Origin: CAYMLL01 sp964390645
GTDB taxonomy: Bacteria > Planctomycetota > UBA8108
Length of the DNA: 64,000 nt
Assembly: GCA_964390645.1 (NCBI GenBank)
Contig: CAYMLL010000002.1
Location: forward strand, 14,932 to 78,931
Direction of reading: 5' to 3'
In this document: positions 25,799-35,421 of the stretch, piece after piece
Position numbering within the stretch: position 1 is the stretch's first letter
Layout: every line of letters starts with the position of its first letter
Notes under the pieces: model-generated
The model's database searches: none
What the model saw: the letters and a program-made list of their open reading frames with translations, nothing else
What the model was told of the DNA's origin: nothing
Position numbers and translations under genes: made by a program

Positions 25799-26914
25799 CT
25801 ACAGCTCCCCCGCCTCGATGAGCCGCCAGCGCAGGCACGGTGCCGCATTGCGCTTCCAGTCCCCGAATGCCGGGTACGACCTGACCAGCTCGAAGTTGAT
25901 GATCGATCGCGGCCACTTCTCCCAGGGCAGACCGTGGTCGAGCTGCAACCGAACAGCTCGGATCAGCGACTCGTAACTGTGGCTGACGATGTTCTGGCGC
26001 GCCGTGCGAGTGATCAAGCCGGCGACATGAGGTGACAGGACGAGGTTTTTCCCCTTCTCGGATCCGGCGTAGGCCAGCAGTGGCGATCCCGGCTCGGGTG
26101 GCTCCTCCGTGAACACGTCGATGCCGGCCCCGCCCAGGTGCCCTGACTCCAGAGCATCCACCAGATCGCGTTCGACCATCACCCCACCGCGGGCCACGTT
26201 GACGAAGAAGGAGCCCTCCTTCATCCGACGGAAGGCGCCCCGGTCGAACATCCCGACGGCCGCCCTCGTCTGGGCGCAGTGAACGATCACCGCATCCGAG
26301 CTCGCCAGCAGCTCCGGGAACTCGACATACTCGACCGGCCCGCTCTGCGCCAGCTCGAGAGCCGGATCAGGATAGGGGTCGTAAGCCAGAATCCGCTGCC
26401 ACTTGCCTTGCTGGCGGTACGCGGAGCAGCGGCCGATCTCACCCAACCCCACGATCCCGAGTGTACATTGTGTCGTGGGGGGATTCGGGTGATCGGGCAG
26501 GTAGGTCTTGCGGTCAGTCCAGATCCCGTCTCTTACCATCTCATGTATCCACGGGCCCCAACCGCGGACCGAGAGCAAGAGACGGTCGGCATGTTCCGCG
26601 ATCGTCTCGGGTCCGTAGGTATGCGTGCTGACGACGAGCTTGCCCATCTCCGTCGCCGCATCGGAGTCGATCGCATCCACTCCGGCTCCAAAACGCGTGA
26701 CGGCCCTCGCATGCTTCAGCCGGGCCATCATCTCGCCGGTGACGGTATAGCGGCTGAAGATCGCACCGTCGTAGTCCTCGTAGCTTCCCGAGCGAGCCTC
26801 GTCATCGTGGAAGCTGTCGAAGACGGTGCACTTTCCCCACGCTTCCTCGCGAACGGTCTGAGTGTCCCTGTTGCCGTTCTCTCGATTCCCGAAACAAACA
26901 ACGTCGAGCGTCAT
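25799..26914 (-). CDS. D-2-hydroxyacid dehydrogenase (phosphoglycerate-dehydrogenase-like)
   Basis: ATG at 26914 with AGGAG 7 nt before gives 371 residues starting MTLDVVCFGNREN. The NAD site is LGIVGLGEIGR; the catalytic Arg is in VNVARGGVM, the Glu in GIDVFTEEPPEP and the His in SPHVAG. It would interconvert a 2-hydroxyacid and a 2-oxoacid. An N-terminal Cys-poor substrate domain and a C-terminal tail rich in Trp and Arg complete the protein. It is read in the same direction as the alditol oxidase downstream. Confidence 0.93.
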   Translation of the reverse strand: MTLDVVCFGNRENGNRDTQTVREEAWGKCTVFDSFHDDEARSGSYEDYDGAIFSRYTVTGEMMARLKHARAVTRFGAGVDAIDSDAATEMGKLVVSTHTYGPETIAEHADRLLLSVRGWGPWIHEMVRDGIWTDRKTYLPDHPNPPTTQCTLGIVGLGEIGRCSAYRQQGKWQRILAYDPYPDPALELAQSGPVEYVEFPELLASSDAVIVHCAQTRAAVGMFDRGAFRRMKEGSFFVNVARGGVMVERDLVDALESGHLGGAGIDVFTEEPPEPGSPLLAYAGSEKGKNLVLSPHVAGLITRTARQNIVSHSYESLIRAVRLQLDHGLPWEKWPRSIINFELVRSYPAFGDWKRNAAPCLRWRLIEAGEL

Positions 26915-27125
26915 GCAGGGGCTCCTGGAAACGACTGGATCATCGCGGGTTGCCCACGGTAGCTCGAGCACATCAACCCGGTCGCCCGGGGTCTGTCGCG
27001 TCGAAAGACTACCCCATCTCGGTGGACCGAGACTCTCTCAGCCGCAGCACGTCGCTTCACGTTCGACGGTTCCCTTGCCTCGAGAGAGCTTCATTCCCCT
27101 GGAGAGCTCAGCATTCCGAGAGAAC

Positions 27126-28148
27126 TCAGCGCATCTGCGCGAACGCCTTCTTCATCGCCTTTGCGGTCGCAGCAACCGCCGCGGCGTTCCCGAGCTCGTT
27201 CAGCGCCTGGTTGAACGGCTCGGAGCGGACCGGTCCGTCATAGCCGATCTTGTTCAAGGCGGTCAGGAAGGACGCGGTGTCGATGACCCCGGTCGTCGCC
27301 GGGAGCTCGCGACGGTTGTCTCGTTGCTCCTCGATCGGTACGCCTGCAGGAGCGTCGTTGAGATCGACAGCGACGATGTCCTCGTTCCGGAGCACCATCA
27401 GGTCGTCCGCTGTCTCACGAGCACAGTACCAGTGCCAGCTGTCGAGTACCACGCCGACACCCTTCACATCGATCGCCGCGATAAGCTCACGTGCCTCCTT
27501 GAGCGTGTGGACGAACGGATACAGGCTGCGAGTCCACAAGCTCTTGGTGCCGATGTACTCGAGACCGAATCGCAATCCGTGGTCGCCGAGAACGCGGGCG
27601 ATCGCGCCCAGACGCCGCTGATGGAGCTTGAAGTTCTCGAGGTACGTGAACCTGCCGTGGGACGGATTGAGCCACGTACCGACGCGGGTGACGCCGGCGC
27701 GCTGCCACCCGGTTCGCTCCAGCGCCTTGAGCCCCATGNNNNNNNNNNGGAGAATCGCGGCGTTGTCCGGCAGCGCTCCCATGCCCTTGCGGAATTCCTC
27801 CTCGTTCGTCCAGAAGTTCACGGGAAGACCCGCCGCGCCCCAGACGAGCTTCTTCTTCTTCAGGTCGGCGAGAAGGGACTTCATCTCGTCGTCGGACTTG
27901 CCGGCGAGAGCCCGTGAAGACGGAGCGACGGACTCGAACCCGTGACGCGCGGCAAGCTCGACGATCTCATCGAGGCTCGCTCTCACACCGATCATTCCGG
28001 GGACGAGATCGATCGTCATCCGACGCTTCGCCTGGCCGACCAGGGCCCGGGGCCCGAGCCAGCCCGAAGCCGCTGAACCCGCCACCCCGACTCCCGCCAC
28101 CCCGACTCCCGCCCGGATGCTCCGTCGGAGAAACTCCCGGCGTTCCAT
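27126..28148 (-). CDS. Tat-exported sugar phosphate isomerase/epimerase-like TIM barrel (crosses an N gap)
   Basis: From the ATG at 28148 the protein begins MERREFLRRSIRAG, a clear twin-arginine signal with a Gly/Val/Ala core. A start at 28226, with GAGG nearby, would only lengthen the N-terminus. The mature part is an AP-endonuclease-2-type TIM barrel (PF01261): EIVELAARHGFESVAPS, FGLEYIGTKSL, GVVLDSWHWYCA, VAVDLNDAP and a final GPVRSEPFNQ. Metal ligands Glu, Asp, His and Glu are present in these strands. Ten N (27739-27748) fall after PDNAAIL, and the frame is kept on both sides if the gap length is real. Predicted periplasmic sugar isomerase/epimerase-type enzyme. Confidence 0.85.
   Translation of the reverse strand: MERREFLRRSIRAGVGVAGVGVAGSAASGWLGPRALVGQAKRRMTIDLVPGMIGVRASLDEIVELAARHGFESVAPSSRALAGKSDDEMKSLLADLKKKKLVWGAAGLPVNFWTNEEEFRKGMGALPDNAAILXXXXMGLKALERTGWQRAGVTRVGTWLNPSHGRFTYLENFKLHQRRLGAIARVLGDHGLRFGLEYIGTKSLWTRSLYPFVHTLKEARELIAAIDVKGVGVVLDSWHWYCARETADDLMVLRNEDIVAVDLNDAPAGVPIEEQRDNRRELPATTGVIDTASFLTALNKIGYDGPVRSEPFNQALNELGNAAAVAATAKAMKKAFAQMR
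27739..27748. other. assembly gap (10 N)
   Basis: A run of ten N interrupts the isomerase-like gene. It is a scaffold gap whose true length may differ. Confidence 0.99.
28081..28110. repeat. 15-bp tandem repeat, two copies
   Basis: GCCACCCCGACTCCC occurs twice in a row on the plus strand. On the coding strand it encodes the repeated GVGVA of the Tat signal core of the isomerase-like gene. It is a place where replication slippage could change the signal length. Confidence 0.8.
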
Positions 28149-28338
28149 CGTGCACAGGGATCGCGTCTCCTCGGTGGATAACGCTGAAGTCCTCTCGACG
28201 TGCCGCTCCGGGGTCTCTGTCGTCATGAGGTGCCTCGTACGTGTGCCTCGGCTCGCTCCGCTGCCGGACCATTGTAAACGGTTCGGTCTTCGGCAGAGCA
28301 CAGTTCTTCCGGGCCGACGTTCACCTTCGACCGGGGCC

Positions 28339-28662
28339 TCACACCGTATCACCGCACGCGATCTCGATACCGCCGAGCACGCCACCCATCGTCAGCTCGG
28401 GATGCAGGGAGAATCCGCTCGAGTAGATCACGCGCCACAGCGACTCGATATCAAACGGATCACACCCGATGACCCGGCGCTCGACGACGTCCTCCACGAG
28501 CCCACGAGCCTCGGCCGGCGAGAACGGCACCCCGTAGGCCTCGCCCTGTCCGGAGATGCGGTCGTCGGTGGTGAGCTCGAGGAAGATCCGGTACGGACCA
28601 CCCCGGTGCGGAAGTAGGTTGACCACGGCCCGGGTCCTTGCGTCGACGATTCGTACATCCGC
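28339..28662 (-). pseudogene. truncated N-terminal domain of a mandelate racemase/enolase-superfamily protein
   Basis: The reading frame gives ADVRIVDARTRAVVNL, then RIFLELTTDDRISGQGEAYG, DIESLWRVIYSSGF and HPELTMGGVLGGIEIACGD, which is the capping domain of an MR/MLE enzyme (dehydratase or cycloisomerase type). It stops at TGA just where the (beta/alpha)7-beta barrel should begin (usually ACWDIVGKA), and no barrel sequence follows. No ATG or GTG with a ribosome site exists at the 5' end. I read it as a decayed gene fragment. Confidence 0.72.
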
Positions 28663-28789
28663 CCCGGGTGATCGCCGTCACCGCACCCACGGACGGTCAC
28701 TCCTGCACGAGGGTGACCGAGATGGAGTTGCCGGTTCGCCTGTGCGACCATACGGTCGCTTGTCCCCGTGCACCCACCAGGGAGATGAC

Positions 28790-30481
28790 ATGAGCGAGAT
28801 GACGCGTCGGATGTTCCTGGATGGCCTGCTCCCGGTGGTGAGCATCGTGCGAGTGCGTTGTCTCTGTACGCTTCCACTCCTGACCGCGCTGTGCCCCGTC
28901 AGCTCCGCGCCGGCAGATCAGCAGAACGGGCCGACGGTTCCCCCTGCACCGAAGACGGTGGCGGTCCCGATGCGCGACGGAGTCAAGCTCTCGACGATCA
29001 TCCATCTGCCCGCAGGAAAGGGCCCATGGCCGACGATTCTTCACCGCACGCCCTACGGAAAGAGCCGCGACGGTGGGCGCTACGCGACGGCCGGCTACGT
29101 TTACGTGTCACAGGACCAGCGAGGCAGAGGTGACTCGGAAGGCGAGTATCGACCTCACGAGGCGGAAATCGAAGACGGCTACGACACGGTGGAGTGGGTC
29201 GCTTCCCGACCGTGGTGCAACGGCAAGGTCGGGATGACGGGGACCTCGGCGCCCGGCATCGCCGCCAATCTGGCGGCGGCATCCGCACCGCCCCACCTCA
29301 CCGCCGCGTTCGTTCGTGTCGCCCCGCACAGCCTCTTCTACGAGGGGCGCGTCATCGGCGGTGTCTTCAAGGAAGCCGACACGGGCAACTGGATGCGGCG
29401 CCAGGGTGTGAGCGAAGAGGCCATCAACGCGTACAAGAAACGTGTGGTGCTGGATGATCGCTGGGAACGGACGGATCTGGTGTTCCACCGCAGCAAGATC
29501 CGTATTCCCGTGTACAACGCGGGAGGCTGGTACGACCTGTTCTCCTACGGCAGCGTGACGAACTTCCACTTTCTCCAGAACCGGGGGCATGCGAATGCTC
29601 GCGGCAAGCAACGACTGATGATGGGCCCTGTCGGCCACGGCCGCCTGCGGGGCGATCTGGAGTATCCCGGCGCTCGCCTGAAGTCGGACGAGGAGCTGCG
29701 CTTCTTCGAGCACTGGCTCAAGGAGGCTGACAACGGCCTCGCGGACGAGCCTCCCGTGAGATACTACATGATGGCGTCTGCCCGTCGCGGCGCCGCGTCC
29801 GCGAAGAACGGCTGGAGGACGGCCGAGACATGGCCCCCCGGGGCGAGCCGCCCGGTCCGCTTCTACTTGACGGAGGACCTCGCGCTCCGCCGCGAGAAGC
29901 CCGCTGCGAACGGCGGCTCCACCACGTACAGCTTCGACCCGAGGAACCCCGTGCCGACACGGGGCGGATTGAACCTGACCCTTCCACTCGGTCCCATGGA
30001 TCAGAGACCGATCGGCCCGCGGCCGGACTATCTGCGCTTTCAGACCGGACCGCTCTCCCGGGATCTTGTCGTGGCGGGGAAGATCGACCTGGAGCTGTGG
30101 GCGGCGACTGACGGCCCGGACACCGACTTCATGGTCAAGCTGGTCGACGTCTACCCGGACGGGTACGAGGCCCTCGTGCTCGATACGGCCTTGCGCACGC
30201 GGTACCGTTTCGGCAGACGGGCCGCAGACGTGAAGATGATGAGCCCGAACAGGCCGGAGAAGCTGCTGATCGACATGTGGCACACGGCGATCACCTTCGA
30301 GAAGGGTCATCGCGTGGCTGTCCACATCACGTCGAGCAACAGTCCGCGTTTCGAGGTGAACCCCAACACCGGAGAGGCGCCCGGCGAGAGCCGCCTGGCA
30401 CCGCGTGAGGCCGCCAACACGATCTTCCACAACGCCGCTGGACCGACGGCGCTGGTGATGTCTGTTCTCGCGGGAGAGTGA
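28790..30481 (+). CDS. secreted CocE/NonD-type hydrolase
   Basis: ATG at 28790 follows GGGAG closely and opens MSEMTRRMFLDGLLPVVSIVRVRCLCTLPLL, a Tat/Sec-like signal; the earlier frame is not used. The 563-residue protein has the alpha/beta hydrolase core of X-Pro dipeptidyl-peptidase/CocE proteins (VPMRDGVKLST, ILHRTPYGKS, DQRGRGDSEG), Ser nucleophile in G-T-S-A-P-G, Asp in GGWYDLFSYG and His in PVGHGRL. The C-terminal jelly-roll begins near PVRFYLTEDL and contains DTDFMVKLVDVYPDG. It cleaves esters or amides outside the cytoplasm; the substrate is unknown. It runs convergently with the carboxylesterase at 30509. Confidence 0.9.
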   Translation: MSEMTRRMFLDGLLPVVSIVRVRCLCTLPLLTALCPVSSAPADQQNGPTVPPAPKTVAVPMRDGVKLSTIIHLPAGKGPWPTILHRTPYGKSRDGGRYATAGYVYVSQDQRGRGDSEGEYRPHEAEIEDGYDTVEWVASRPWCNGKVGMTGTSAPGIAANLAAASAPPHLTAAFVRVAPHSLFYEGRVIGGVFKEADTGNWMRRQGVSEEAINAYKKRVVLDDRWERTDLVFHRSKIRIPVYNAGGWYDLFSYGSVTNFHFLQNRGHANARGKQRLMMGPVGHGRLRGDLEYPGARLKSDEELRFFEHWLKEADNGLADEPPVRYYMMASARRGAASAKNGWRTAETWPPGASRPVRFYLTEDLALRREKPAANGGSTTYSFDPRNPVPTRGGLNLTLPLGPMDQRPIGPRPDYLRFQTGPLSRDLVVAGKIDLELWAATDGPDTDFMVKLVDVYPDGYEALVLDTALRTRYRFGRRAADVKMMSPNRPEKLLIDMWHTAITFEKGHRVAVHITSSNSPRFEVNPNTGEAPGESRLAPREAANTIFHNAAGPTALVMSVLAGE

Positions 30482-30508
30482 CGATCGAACGCCAGGCGCC
30501 GGCAGCGA

Positions 30509-32200
30509 TCAGCGCATGTCGTTGAGGACCTTCAACGCGGCATGCCGGTACGCCGATCCTGGCTTGATCTCCTCGCCGAGCTCCAGGTAACGCGCGGCGT
30601 CGGTCTCGTATTCCGGCCACTCGGGCAGTCCCTTCACGTTCGGATCGCCGGTCCTGGCGAACTGCACCCAGTACCGGATCATGGCGGCTGCCAGACGAGG
30701 ATCATCCGACTCCGTCGCCGAGGGGTGAAGGGTGTTGAAGACGTAGTACATCTCGGCGGAGTGGTACGCGCCCCGCTCCGGGTAGGACGAGTTCTTGCGG
30801 GTGAAGACGTACTGATACGCCGGGGAGGAGACTCCTGCCATTCCTCGGAGCATCTGGGTGCCGCCACGCAAGAACCAGGTATCGGTGATCAACGCGTTGA
30901 TCGCGCCGGGAATGTCCTCGTCCGAGGATACCGGATAGAGGGTCAGGATGTCCTTCGCGGACGCTCCGAATCGCGTCTCCATTCCCTTCCGAAAGGCAGC
31001 GACGGTCCTGTACGGATAGGAGCCCAAGAAGATCGTCCCCTCGTCGGAGTTGGTTCCAACCATCAAGGGGACATCGTGTTGCTTGCCCCTGGCGAACAGG
31101 CTCTCCGAGAAGTCCGTCATGAACCAGCCGTCGATGGTCACCACCGGCCGGAGTCCGCTGCTCTTCGCGATGAGCTCCTGCGGAGAGACCCCGCGCAACG
31201 TCGCGAGCACGTCGTCCGGCTCCGCGCCCAGGAAACGGGTGGCCCACTTCTCGCCCATCCCCTCGGCACTGCTGCCCCACCGCGTGGGACGTCTCAAATA
31301 GGTATACGTGCCGTCTGTAATTCCGGGACTCTGGGCGACGGCGCGATGAAACAACCCCTTCGCCAGAGGCGAGACGCACAGGGCGTCGACGCTCGTCGCC
31401 CCCGCGGATTCGCCGAAGATGGTCACGTTGCCGGCGTCGCCGCCAAACGCAGCGATGTTCTTCCGCACCCACTGGAGCGCAGCGATCTGGTCGAGAAGCC
31501 CGTAGTTGCCCGAAACGTCGCGAGCCGACTCGGCGGACAGCGCGGGGTGCGCGAAAAATCCCAGCGGACCGACGCGATAGTTGATGGTGACGAGGACCAC
31601 GCCACGTTTCGCGAACTCGCTGCCCTCGTAGGCAGTCTGATCGCTCCACCCGAGGCTGAACCCCCCACCATGAATCCACACCATCACGGGCAGCTTCTTG
31701 CCGCTGCCCGCCTGGGTCGTCCAGACGTTGAGAAAGAGACAATCCTCGCTCTGTGTGGGAAGGGGATCGCCCACCAGTCCGGTCAAGCGCGCCGGTTGTG
31801 GACAGACGGCACCGAACCGGATGCACTCACGCGTCCCGGTCCACGACGCAACGTCCCGGGGTGGGCGCCATCGCAACGCGCCGACCGGCGGAGCGGCGTA
31901 GGGGATTCCCCGGAAGGCCTGGAGGCCCACGGTCGCATCCAGCATCTCGCCCGAGATGAGTCCCGAGTGGATTTTCACCGGCTCGAGAGCCCGGGCAACC
32001 GGAAGCTCGGCCAACGAGAATGCCGCGAACATCCCCATCGCAAACACCAGCAGCAGACACCGGGTGAGCCGGCAGCCGCTTGTCGCTTCTCTCCTCACCC
32101 GTCTCCTGCTCGTTCCCGGGGGGAGGCGGGTGCTTCCTCCTTCCGCCAGGACGAGCCGTGGAGGGATGGAAGTCTGTGAGGTTCCACTCTGCACGGACAT
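30509..32200 (-). CDS. secreted carboxylesterase type B
   Basis: This 563-residue protein has a long basic leader then CLLLVFAMGMFAAFSLAELPVARA, a signal peptide. Family marks are AFRGIPYAAPPVGALRW, EDCLFLNVW, WIHGGGFSLG (oxyanion hole) and the nucleophile G-E-S-A-G-A; the Glu and His partners fall in NSDEGTIF and AYHSAEMYYVF. It hydrolyses carboxylic esters in the periplasm or outside. It begins 15 nt after the quinoprotein gene, with GGGGAG only 3 nt from the ATG, so it is probably translated from the same message. Confidence 0.92.
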   Translation of the reverse strand: MSVQSGTSQTSIPPRLVLAEGGSTRLPPGTSRRRVRREATSGCRLTRCLLLVFAMGMFAAFSLAELPVARALEPVKIHSGLISGEMLDATVGLQAFRGIPYAAPPVGALRWRPPRDVASWTGTRECIRFGAVCPQPARLTGLVGDPLPTQSEDCLFLNVWTTQAGSGKKLPVMVWIHGGGFSLGWSDQTAYEGSEFAKRGVVLVTINYRVGPLGFFAHPALSAESARDVSGNYGLLDQIAALQWVRKNIAAFGGDAGNVTIFGESAGATSVDALCVSPLAKGLFHRAVAQSPGITDGTYTYLRRPTRWGSSAEGMGEKWATRFLGAEPDDVLATLRGVSPQELIAKSSGLRPVVTIDGWFMTDFSESLFARGKQHDVPLMVGTNSDEGTIFLGSYPYRTVAAFRKGMETRFGASAKDILTLYPVSSDEDIPGAINALITDTWFLRGGTQMLRGMAGVSSPAYQYVFTRKNSSYPERGAYHSAEMYYVFNTLHPSATESDDPRLAAAMIRYWVQFARTGDPNVKGLPEWPEYETDAARYLELGEEIKPGSAYRHAALKVLNDMR

Positions 32201-32215
32201 GATCTCCCCGACTCA

Positions 32216-34297
32216 TCACGGATTCTGCTTCACCAGGGCGTTGCGCTGCGTGATGACGTAGTGCCGGAGGTCGGCGACGTCCTGCTCGCTGAACCAGCGC
32301 TTGAAGGACGGCATGCCGAACTCGAGCATGCTTCCCTTCAGGAGGATTCCCTCGTACTGGTCGAAGACCTGCTCCTGCGAGAGCCGCAGGTCGGCGATCA
32401 CCCCGGTGCCAACCGCTCCAAATCCATGGCACGAGCCGCAGTTGCGAGCGAATCTTCGCGCTCCTCGCAAGAAGGCCGCAGCGTCTCCGTCTGACTCGAT
32501 GGCCTTGACCCGGATCCTCGGAGGGCGCGTCGAAGCCACGCGGAGCCGCCGCCTGCCGCTCAGCGAAAACGTCAGCACGCGCCCCCGAGGCTGCTTGGTG
32601 CGCAGTCCGCCGGTCACGGCACCGGCGCCTCCCCAGCCCGCCATGATGGATACGTACTGGACTTCATCGACCCGGTACGTCACCGGAGCCGCGATGATGC
32701 CGCCGCCGGTATTGACCTCCCAGAGTTTCTCGCCGCTGGCCGCGTGATAGGCGACAAAGCGTCCGTCCGCTGTGCCCTGAAAGACCAGGTCTCCGGCGGT
32801 CGCGAGTGTCCCTCCGTTCCACATCAAGGGATGTTGCACTCGCCATCGAGCCTTCTGGGCCACCGGATCCCAGGCCAGCAGGAAGCCCGTCGGTCGGGGT
32901 ACCGGTCCGTCGGGAATAGCCGAAAAATCGACTCCCGTATTCCAGGCGCCCGGACGGTAAACGAAGTCCTTGTCCTTCGAGTAGAACATCGCGTTGTCCT
33001 GCGCCGGAATGTACACCAGACCGGTCTTGCTGCTGTACGACATCGGTTGCCAGTTGTGGGCACCGAGCGGCCCGGGAGCGACCACGCGGCCCTTCTCCTC
33101 GTAACGCATGCCGGGGACCTCGATCGGCCGCCCGGTCTTCTTGTCGACCCCCTTCGCCCAGGTCAGCTTGACAAACGGTTCGGCGGAGATCAGCTGGCCT
33201 GTTTGCCGATCGAGAACGTAGAAGAAGCCGTTCTTCGGCGCCTGCATCAACACCTTGCGACGGCGCCCCCCGATCGTCAGCTCGGTGAGGATCATGTGCT
33301 GCGTCGCGGTATAGTCCCACGCGTCAGCGGGTGTCGTCTGGTAGTGCCATACCAGAGCTCCGGTGTCCGCCTTCAACGCGACGATCGAGGAGAGGTACAG
33401 ATGATCACCCTTGCCACCACCCCGCAGGTGTGGGGCCCAGGGCGATCCGTTGCCGACCCCCACGTAGACGAGATTGAGCTCCGGATCGTGGACGAGGGAG
33501 TCCCAGACCGTACCGCCGCCGCCGATCTTCCACCACTCTCCACTCCACGTCCTGGCGGCCTTCTCCAGCGCGGGCGACTCGAACGGCCTGGCGGGGTCAC
33601 CCGGAACGGTGTAGAAGCGCCAGGCGAGCTCTCCCGTCTCCGCGTCGTAGGCCGACACGTAGCCGCGCACGCCCAGCTCGGCTCCGCCATTGCCTATGAT
33701 GATGTTCCCCCTGGCGACGCGAGGCGCACCCGTGATCGTGTAGGGTCGTTTCCGGTCGACCGTCACGACCTCCCAGACCGGCTCGCCGGTCTCGCCGTCG
33801 AGTGCCACCAGTCGACCGTCCAGCGTGGCCGAGTACACCCGGCCCTTGTAGACCGCCAGGCCTCGATTGACGACGTCGCAGCAGGCCTTGGCGCCGTACG
33901 CCCCGGGGACCTCGGGATCGTACTTCCACAGCTCCTTGCCGGTCCGCGCGTCGATCGCGTACACGACGCTCCACGTGCCCGTCGTGTACATCACTCCGTC
34001 GACGATCAGCGGTGTGGCTTCCAGACCACGCTTCGTTTTTGTCTGGTACAACCAGGCCAGCTTCAGCCCCTTCACGTTCCCGGCGTTGATCTCGCTGAGC
34101 GGACTGAACCGGGTCTCGCCGAAGTCGCGGCCATGAGACAGCCAGTCGCCAGGACGTGATTCGACGTTTCGCAGCACCGAATCGTCGATGCTGTTCAGAG
34201 CCGAGGTAGCCGCAGCGTCCTGTGCAATGGGTCGAGTCGCTGAATTCAACACACAAAGAAGAGCGATGAACCCGGCTAGAACGCATGGTTGCAGCAT
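32216..34297 (-). CDS. quinohemoprotein alcohol dehydrogenase (PQQ plus cytochrome c, type II)
   Basis: ATG at 34297 with AGAGGA upstream starts a signal peptide (MLQPCVLAGFIALLCVL, cleaved near PIAQ); 693 residues. PQQ features are E93 in GLEATPL, the vicinal pair C139-C140 in KACCDVV, the VGNGSPWAPHLRGGG loop and the catalytic Asp region AWDYTATQH. The C-terminus after about 600 is a cytochrome c domain with C-G-S-C-H near 620 and a downstream Met region (LEFGMPSF). It oxidises alcohols in the periplasm and passes electrons to its own heme. It is first in a two-gene unit with the esterase, which could supply alcohols from esters (inference). Confidence 0.94.
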   Translation of the reverse strand: MLQPCVLAGFIALLCVLNSATRPIAQDAAATSALNSIDDSVLRNVESRPGDWLSHGRDFGETRFSPLSEINAGNVKGLKLAWLYQTKTKRGLEATPLIVDGVMYTTGTWSVVYAIDARTGKELWKYDPEVPGAYGAKACCDVVNRGLAVYKGRVYSATLDGRLVALDGETGEPVWEVVTVDRKRPYTITGAPRVARGNIIIGNGGAELGVRGYVSAYDAETGELAWRFYTVPGDPARPFESPALEKAARTWSGEWWKIGGGGTVWDSLVHDPELNLVYVGVGNGSPWAPHLRGGGKGDHLYLSSIVALKADTGALVWHYQTTPADAWDYTATQHMILTELTIGGRRRKVLMQAPKNGFFYVLDRQTGQLISAEPFVKLTWAKGVDKKTGRPIEVPGMRYEEKGRVVAPGPLGAHNWQPMSYSSKTGLVYIPAQDNAMFYSKDKDFVYRPGAWNTGVDFSAIPDGPVPRPTGFLLAWDPVAQKARWRVQHPLMWNGGTLATAGDLVFQGTADGRFVAYHAASGEKLWEVNTGGGIIAAPVTYRVDEVQYVSIMAGWGGAGAVTGGLRTKQPRGRVLTFSLSGRRRLRVASTRPPRIRVKAIESDGDAAAFLRGARRFARNCGSCHGFGAVGTGVIADLRLSQEQVFDQYEGILLKGSMLEFGMPSFKRWFSEQDVADLRHYVITQRNALVKQNP

Positions 34298-34480
34298 GTC
34301 GATCCTCTGTTCCAGACGAAAGGTCGGGGCAGGAGTCGGGGCCAGTCTACCGATCGCAGGCAAACGAAGCACGGGCAAAAGCACCTCTGGGCCCGACCGC
34401 CACGAGCCCCGCGATGGAGCCGCCGGCCAGTCCGCTCCGGCACCGCGAGCGCGCGAGTCGGATGGCTGCAAACGCAGCTG

Positions 34481-35329
34481 TCAGCTCGGGGGCTCGAGGC
34501 GATACGCCCCTGCGTCTCTCACCAGAACGCCCGGCGTGTTGAAGTGCATCCCGAACAACCGCACACCCTCCTCTGCGAGCTCTTCGAACATCCGTCGTCG
34601 GGTAGCAACCGCCTGCTCACGATCGTGGTCCGCGGTGCTGCACCAGTCGACGTGGGCGGCCTGGCAAGGATGGTGGAGAAAGTCGCCGGTGATCAGGGCA
34701 CTCTCTCCGGCCGACTCGAGCCACAAACTCGTGTGGCCGATGCTGTGCCCCGGGGTCGGCTCCGCCCGCAGCTCCCCGGTGAGCTGCTGATCCATCTCGA
34801 ACAGATCGGCCAGACCGGCGTCGACGACAGGCCGCACCGAGTCGTCGATCACGGTACGGTAGCTCTCCCTGTCATGCTCGCTCCAGTGCTCCCACTCGAC
34901 TCGACCGAACAGGTACCGGGCCCCCGGAAACGTCGGCACCCACTCGCCGTCGACGAGCGTCGTGTTCCACCCCACGTGGTCGACATGAAGGTGAGTACAG
35001 ACCACCAGGTCCACCGACTCGGGTGAAATGCCCAGAGCCGCCAGATCGCTGATGTAAGGCCCGGAGCGCTCGTGCCACAGAGGAACAGCTCGCTGCTTGT
35101 CGTTGCCGAGCCCCATGTCGACGAGGATCGTCTGATCCGGAGTCTGCAGAACATAGGTGTGAATGCACATCACGAGGTGCCCCACCTCATCTGCATAGTG
35201 AGGCCGCAACCATTCGATCGGAAGAACCGCCTCCCGCGTCGCGTCGGGCAGGAGGAACCGCGTACCACCCGCGGCTTCCAGCTCGACCAGCCGCGTGATT
35301 TTCACGTCTCCAACGCGCCAGGAATCCAC
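34481..35329 (-). CDS. metallo-beta-lactamase-fold hydrolase (lactonase-like)
   Basis: The product is 282 residues. The metal motif is complete: T-H-L-H-V-D-H, then TPGHSIGHTS for the third His, GDFLHH for the bridging Asp, and FGMHFNTPG for the last His. Sequence style (TILVDMGLG; WEHWSEHDRESY) fits the AHL-lactonase/alkylsulfatase-like cytosolic branch and not antibiotic resistance. It lies 183 nt upstream of the quinoprotein start, same strand. Substrate unknown. Confidence 0.9.
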   Translation of the reverse strand: MDSWRVGDVKITRLVELEAAGGTRFLLPDATREAVLPIEWLRPHYADEVGHLVMCIHTYVLQTPDQTILVDMGLGNDKQRAVPLWHERSGPYISDLAALGISPESVDLVVCTHLHVDHVGWNTTLVDGEWVPTFPGARYLFGRVEWEHWSEHDRESYRTVIDDSVRPVVDAGLADLFEMDQQLTGELRAEPTPGHSIGHTSLWLESAGESALITGDFLHHPCQAAHVDWCSTADHDREQAVATRRRMFEELAEEGVRLFGMHFNTPGVLVRDAGAYRLEPPS

Positions 35330-35421
35330 GAACGCTCTCCCTCCTTCCGATCACAAAGACAGAGAAGACAGCAGCACGGCGGGCGGCATCCTACCATGCG
35401 CCTTCACCGGCACGAGAGAGG

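Noticed and set aside
24367..25821. 484-codon plus-strand frame opposite the alditol oxidase
   Set aside because: Antisense of a gene with clear FAD motifs; typical GC-rich shadow frame.
27915..27940. tRNA-like GACTCGAACCCG string
   Set aside because: It lies inside the isomerase-like coding sequence and no cloverleaf surrounds it.
30542..32179. 545-codon plus-strand frame opposite the carboxylesterase
   Set aside because: Arg/Gly-rich, no motifs, and exactly opposite a well-supported gene.
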